Shown in pieces: positions 61,901-64,000 of a stretch of DNA of 64,000 bases (within the stretch, counting starts at the first letter, position 1; each line of letters opens with the position of its first letter). The translations under genes and the position numbers were made by a program. The notes below the pieces were generated by a model that had not been told where the DNA came from, searched no databases, and saw only the letters and a list, made by a program, of their open reading frames with translations. Location of the stretch: contig JAQUYL010000010.1 of NCBI GenBank assembly GCA_028691845.1, positions 59,100 to 123,099 on the forward strand. The letters are read 5' to 3'. The DNA comes from Opitutaceae bacterium (GTDB lineage: Bacteria; Verrucomicrobiota; Verrucomicrobiia; Opitutales; Opitutaceae).

Positions 61901-63464
61901 CGATGTGATCAGCCACACCGCGGATTTCACGATCAACAGCAACGGCACCTTCGATCTCAACAGCCAGACGGAAACCATCGGCTCCCTGGCCCTGAGCAGC
62001 GGCAAGGTGACCGACACGGGCAACGCCGGCACCCTCTACCTGGGCGGCGACGTCACTTCCTCGGGCACCTCCTCCATCGACACGTTCCAGCTCAACCTCA
62101 ATGCCCCCACCCGCACCTTCACGGTCAACAGCGGCACCCTTTCGGTTTCCAGCTCCCTTGCGGATGTCGGCGTGAGCCCCTCTGCCCAGCTGGTCAAGGC
62201 CGGGGCGGGCACCCTCACGCTCTCCGGAGCCAACAGCGGCTACAGCGGCGCCACCTCCGTCAACGCCGGCGTCCTCAACATCCAAAGCGGCAATGCGCTG
62301 GGCTCGAGCGCCAGCGGCACGACCGTGGCCAGCGGCGCTGCCCTGCAGCTCCAGAACAACATCACCGTGGCCAGCGAGGCGCTCACGCTCAACGGCACCG
62401 GCATCGCCAACGACGGGGCGCTGCGCAGCGTTTCGGGCAACAATATCTGGGGCGGCAACGTCACGCTCGGCTCCAGCGCCCGGATCAACGCCGATGCCGG
62501 CACCCTGGCGCTCAACGGCTCGGTCTCCGGTTCCGGCACCACGCTCACCGTGGGCGGCGCCGGCAACACCACCATCGCCGGCACGGTCGGCATCGGCGCC
62601 GGCGGCCTGACCAAGGACGGCGGCGGCACGCTCACCCTCGGGGCCGCAGGCAACAACTACACCGGGGCGACGTCGGTCAGCGCCGGCAAGCTGCTGCTGG
62701 GCGCCAACGATGCCATGCCGCACGGCACCGCGGTGACCGTGGCCTCCGGGGCGAGCTTCGATCTCGGCAGCCAGACCGCCACCATCGGCTCCCTGGCAGG
62801 GGCCGGCAGCGTCCTCATCGGCACCGGCCAGCTCATTGCCGGGGACGCGAGCAACACCACCTTCTCTGGCACCTTCGCGGGCACGGGCACCTTCACAAAG
62901 CAGGGCTCGGGCCAGCTGACCTTCGGGAGCGACCTCAACAGCGGGGCCGGCTTTGCCGGCGGCACGCTTGCTCTCAACGCCGGTTCCCTGCTCTTCTCCG
63001 CCAGCAGCGGCGACTCGGGCGCGGCAGCCAACAACTTCAACCTGACCATCTCCGCCTCGTCCAATCCCACCCTGCTGCTCAGCGGCGCCAGCATCTACCT
63101 GAACAATCTGACCCTGACGGGCACCGGGACCATCACGATCGATTTCGGCGGAGCCTCCCTCCTGAGCGTCCTGGGCAACCTCGACATTGGAGCGGGCGTT
63201 TCCGTGACCGTCACCAACTGGCAGGACATGACCGATTACTGGTATGCCCAGAACTGGACCGGGGCGGTGTTCGACAAGGGGCTGCCCCCAATGAACCAGA
63301 TCACTTTCAATCCGCCCGCCTTCGTCGCCGACGACACCAGGTGGCTCCCGTGGAATCGCGAAATCTCCCCGGTCCCCGAGCCCTCCACCTACGGGGCCAC
63401 CCTCCTCGGACTCCTCACCCTTCTGGCAGGTTGGCGCCGCTTCCGTCGCCGGCGGCAAGCGTAA
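58995..63464 (+). CDS. Giant autotransporter-type beta-strand-repeat protein with PEP-CTERM anchor
   Basis: 1489 residues from ATG 58995, which opens a signal peptide (NSLLAGLVVLLFYVVSIPAQT). The body is Gly/Thr/Ser/Asn-rich parallel beta-helix repeat. At least seven copies of the PATR motif are seen, e.g. 'GTGTLTLSGASTYSGTTNI', 'GTGTLTLSGANTYTGVTTV', 'GAGTLTLSGANSGYSGATSV'. A larger module of about 90-130 residues occurs three times. It ends with 'VPEPSTYGATLLGLLTLLAGWRRFRRRRQA', a PEP-CTERM signal, instead of an autotransporter barrel. Likely a surface adhesin or matrix protein. The open frame back to 58590 overlaps alr and is rejected. Confidence 0.9.
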   Translation: MNSLLAGLVVLLFYVVSIPAQTVTNWTGGGSGKYWATAANWSNGVPNTTNGIAQFNTNTAKTPQIKANTSVGQIVFTSGSDAESFTGSNRTLTINGVSGIGIDNQGSLTQTFANKFALGSSQTWQTTANGGGLTFNSAINLNAYTLTLGLAASGTSTVTLGASVRGTGGLTANGAGTVIIAAYQAYTGPTTINSGATIRLGGADGLTDDNALTVNSGGTYDLNGTSDTLGTIAGAGSITLGSGTLTVSGDGSTTFSGTISGTGGLTKSTGTGTLTLSGASTYSGTTNINAGAIRIENATALGSSAGGTVVSTGEALEVANNITVSGEALTITGTGVSTGGALRNVSGANEWAGSITLSGASRINSDAGTLTISGGISGTRNLTLGGEGDITVSGIIGTGARTVTKDGTGTLTLSGANTYTGVTTVSAGTLIAANASALGTTAHTDTISSGATFGIQGGITLDSSQTLSIAGSGAAGRNGAIDNISGTNTIAGPITLAGSATVGAATDSQLTLSEAIGLGANTLTLGGATATGGIISSGAISGTGNILVAGGTNTLSNAANTYSGTTTINAGILKISADTNLGAVPGSVTSANITLGGGTLEATAGFTLAANRGITLTEATNSNITADTSQTLSYGGIIAGSGNLTFGTTSTGTGTVALSDASTYSGTSTIAAGTVRYDANNALPTATALTIASGATLNLNNYDAQIGSLSGSGTVDLTTASANKTLTVGDAASTAFSGVIQDSGSGAALNLAKQGTGTLTLSGTNSYSGTTSVAAGTLVAASNTALGTSAGATSVTSGATLALQGNITVTGEALTLNGSGAASAGALNNLSGNNTWAGDISLGSAATITSTAGQGTIGDGTSFANAVNLAGNTLTLNVGSGSSLYFNSQVGQTGGDTGAVTINGPTGGTVTYYGDQNTYTGTTTINSGTLIVDTSAYAQNGILGSVVIGDGSANAARLQMGQGATPAASDVISHTADFTINSNGTFDLNSQTETIGSLALSSGKVTDTGNAGTLYLGGDVTSSGTSSIDTFQLNLNAPTRTFTVNSGTLSVSSSLADVGVSPSAQLVKAGAGTLTLSGANSGYSGATSVNAGVLNIQSGNALGSSASGTTVASGAALQLQNNITVASEALTLNGTGIANDGALRSVSGNNIWGGNVTLGSSARINADAGTLALNGSVSGSGTTLTVGGAGNTTIAGTVGIGAGGLTKDGGGTLTLGAAGNNYTGATSVSAGKLLLGANDAMPHGTAVTVASGASFDLGSQTATIGSLAGAGSVLIGTGQLIAGDASNTTFSGTFAGTGTFTKQGSGQLTFGSDLNSGAGFAGGTLALNAGSLLFSASSGDSGAAANNFNLTISASSNPTLLLSGASIYLNNLTLTGTGTITIDFGGASLLSVLGNLDIGAGVSVTVTNWQDMTDYWYAQNWTGAVFDKGLPPMNQITFNPPAFVADDTRWLPWNREISPVPEPSTYGATLLGLLTLLAGWRRFRRRRQA
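59892..62690 (+). repeat. Three copies of a ~90-130-residue module in the giant protein
   Basis: Copies begin at 59892, 61347 and 62295, each reading ALG(S/T)SA... then 'NNITV' or 'GNITV', 'EALT(I/L)', 'GAL(R/N)N/S(V/L)SG', and 'W(A/G)G'. Copies one and three extend through 'ARIN(S/A)DAGTL' or 'SRINSDAGTL' to the next PATR motif. They are diverged, not identical, so duplication is old. Confidence 0.75.
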
Positions 63465-63874
63465 GGCCGGCTAACGGCCGCGCCCCGGCCCGCACGCAGG
63501 CAAGGGATCGGCCGATCGTCGCGCCGGACCTATTCTCCGCTCCGCGCCTGCTCCGGCAGCCTTCACCGAGCGAGCCATGAGGTCCCCACCAAAACTGCGC
63601 CCAACCCGGCCAAACTAACCCCAGCGCTGGCTCAGTAAACGGTAGCGGATCAGGCGGCCTAAAAAGGCGGATTCACGTCAAGTGAAAAGCTACTGACAGA
63701 CGCCAAAGAAACCCGGTTCACGCCGGATGCAAATCAAAAGGCCGCATTTCAGACACGCAAATGGGAACATTAACGAGGGACCGCAGGAAACCGCATTGGC
63801 CGCATTAGCCGCGCGGGGGACACCCAGCAATATCAACCGGGGCAAGATCTTAGTTCAGTGGGGCCGGAAAAACA
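63465..63874. other. Non-coding stretch after the PEP-CTERM gene
   Basis: About 410 bases without a credible gene; a 61-codon open frame at 63727 has no recognisable features. A hairpin GGCCG-GCTAA-CGGCC follows the stop but lacks a T-tract. Base composition becomes more A-rich toward the right, unlike the flanking gene, which fits the approach to a mobile element. Confidence 0.4.
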
Positions 63875-64000
63875 GGGCTCTTCATCAAAGATTGGGGACA
63901 TGTGGTAATTAAGCCACCATGTCCCCTGCAATGATTGAACTAACGCTGCCAGGATACCGCATCGTCCGGTGCGAAAGCAACTCTGAGATGCGGATTTACC
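63875..64000 (+). mobile_element. Probable left end of an insertion sequence (ISL3-like), cut by window edge
   Basis: GGGCTCTTCATCAAAG at 63875 resembles a terminal inverted repeat of the GGCTCTTC type that I associate with ISL3-family elements. It is followed 28 bases later by an ORF start that reads like the N-terminus of an ISL3 transposase. No right end or target duplication can be seen in this window. Confidence 0.4.
63919..64000 (+). CDS. Transposase N-terminus (ISL3-like), 3' partial
   Basis: ATG 63919 opens 27 codons to the window edge: 'MSPAMIELTLPGYRIVRCE' and on. The 'LPGY.iv..e' start is common at the beginning of ISL3-family transposases, before their zinc finger, which would lie outside the window. 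The start codon is in the right arm of an inverted repeat (GGGGACATGTGG ... CCACCATGTCCCC, 63894-63925) that could limit translation from outside transcripts. Confidence 0.4.
   Translation, partial: MSPAMIELTLPGYRIVRCESNSEMRIY

Noticed and set aside
59540..62700. Regular repeats resembling an array
   Set aside because: Repeat units are codon-based and diverged within one long reading frame; no constant repeat with unique spacers, so not CRISPR.
61848..63458. 536-codon minus-strand open frame opposite the repeat protein
   Set aside because: Mirrors the Gly/Thr-rich repeat codons as Val/Ala/Gly-rich text; no start signal or family features.

Overview
The window reads as chromosomal DNA of a high-G+C verrucomicrobial bacterium, most like the Opitutaceae. 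This is inferred from PEP-CTERM surface proteins, a giant autotransporter-type beta-strand-repeat protein, a divergent DXS, and an outer-membrane biogenesis set (BamD-like, LptE-like). It is a judgement from gene content, not a database match.

Layout. (1) 1-13424 is mostly housekeeping: a BamD-like and an LptE-like protein, rpe, an M23 peptidase / lipoprotein / HemW operon on the minus strand, a TIG-like lipoprotein, a small beta-barrel protein, an EEP phosphatase/nuclease with an M48 peptidase, xseB-dxs, a tiny Cys-rich secreted protein beside a tRNA-Gly(CCC), recR-ybaB and a DJ-1/PfpI protein. (2) 13592-49742 is a surface-polysaccharide locus of about 36 kb, all on the plus strand and largely translationally coupled by ATGA/GTGA overlaps. 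It opens with asparagine synthase and contains Wzm/Wzt export genes, about 17 glycosyltransferases, four FkbM-type and one other methyltransferase, two intact acetyltransferases, two polymerase/ligase-like membrane proteins, an initiating polyprenyl-phosphate sugar transferase and two further polytopic membrane proteins. (3) 49805-58674 returns to housekeeping: a flavin disulfide reductase, an M42 aminopeptidase, a PEP-CTERM serine protease, tig-clpP-clpX, tsaB and alr. (4) 58995-63464 encodes a 1489-residue repeat protein ending in PEP-CTERM. The last 125 bases look like the left end of an insertion sequence (possibly ISL3 family) cut by the window edge.

How the genes work together. The sugar transferase at 46849 would load the first sugar on the lipid carrier. 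The GT set would extend the chain, and FkbM methyltransferases, acetyltransferases and the AsnB-like amidotransferase would decorate it. Wzm/Wzt would export it, with the Wzt C-terminal domain recognising the chain end. Two Wzy/WaaL-like proteins in the same locus, with no Wzx flippase seen, suggest a composite or two-polymer locus.

The most unusual stretch is 23.5-28.3 kb inside the locus. Intact genes there are interleaved with debris: a GT C-terminal fragment, an N-terminal acetyltransferase-like stub, a GT interrupted by an in-frame TAA and then a frameshift, an acetyltransferase head joined to an acyltransferase-3 tail, and a carbamoyltransferase N-terminal remnant. I read this as a recombination scar recording past changes of the polysaccharide structure. 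I did not find a convincing, wholly new multi-gene system. The best candidates for novelty are this composite locus and the two PEP-CTERM proteins.
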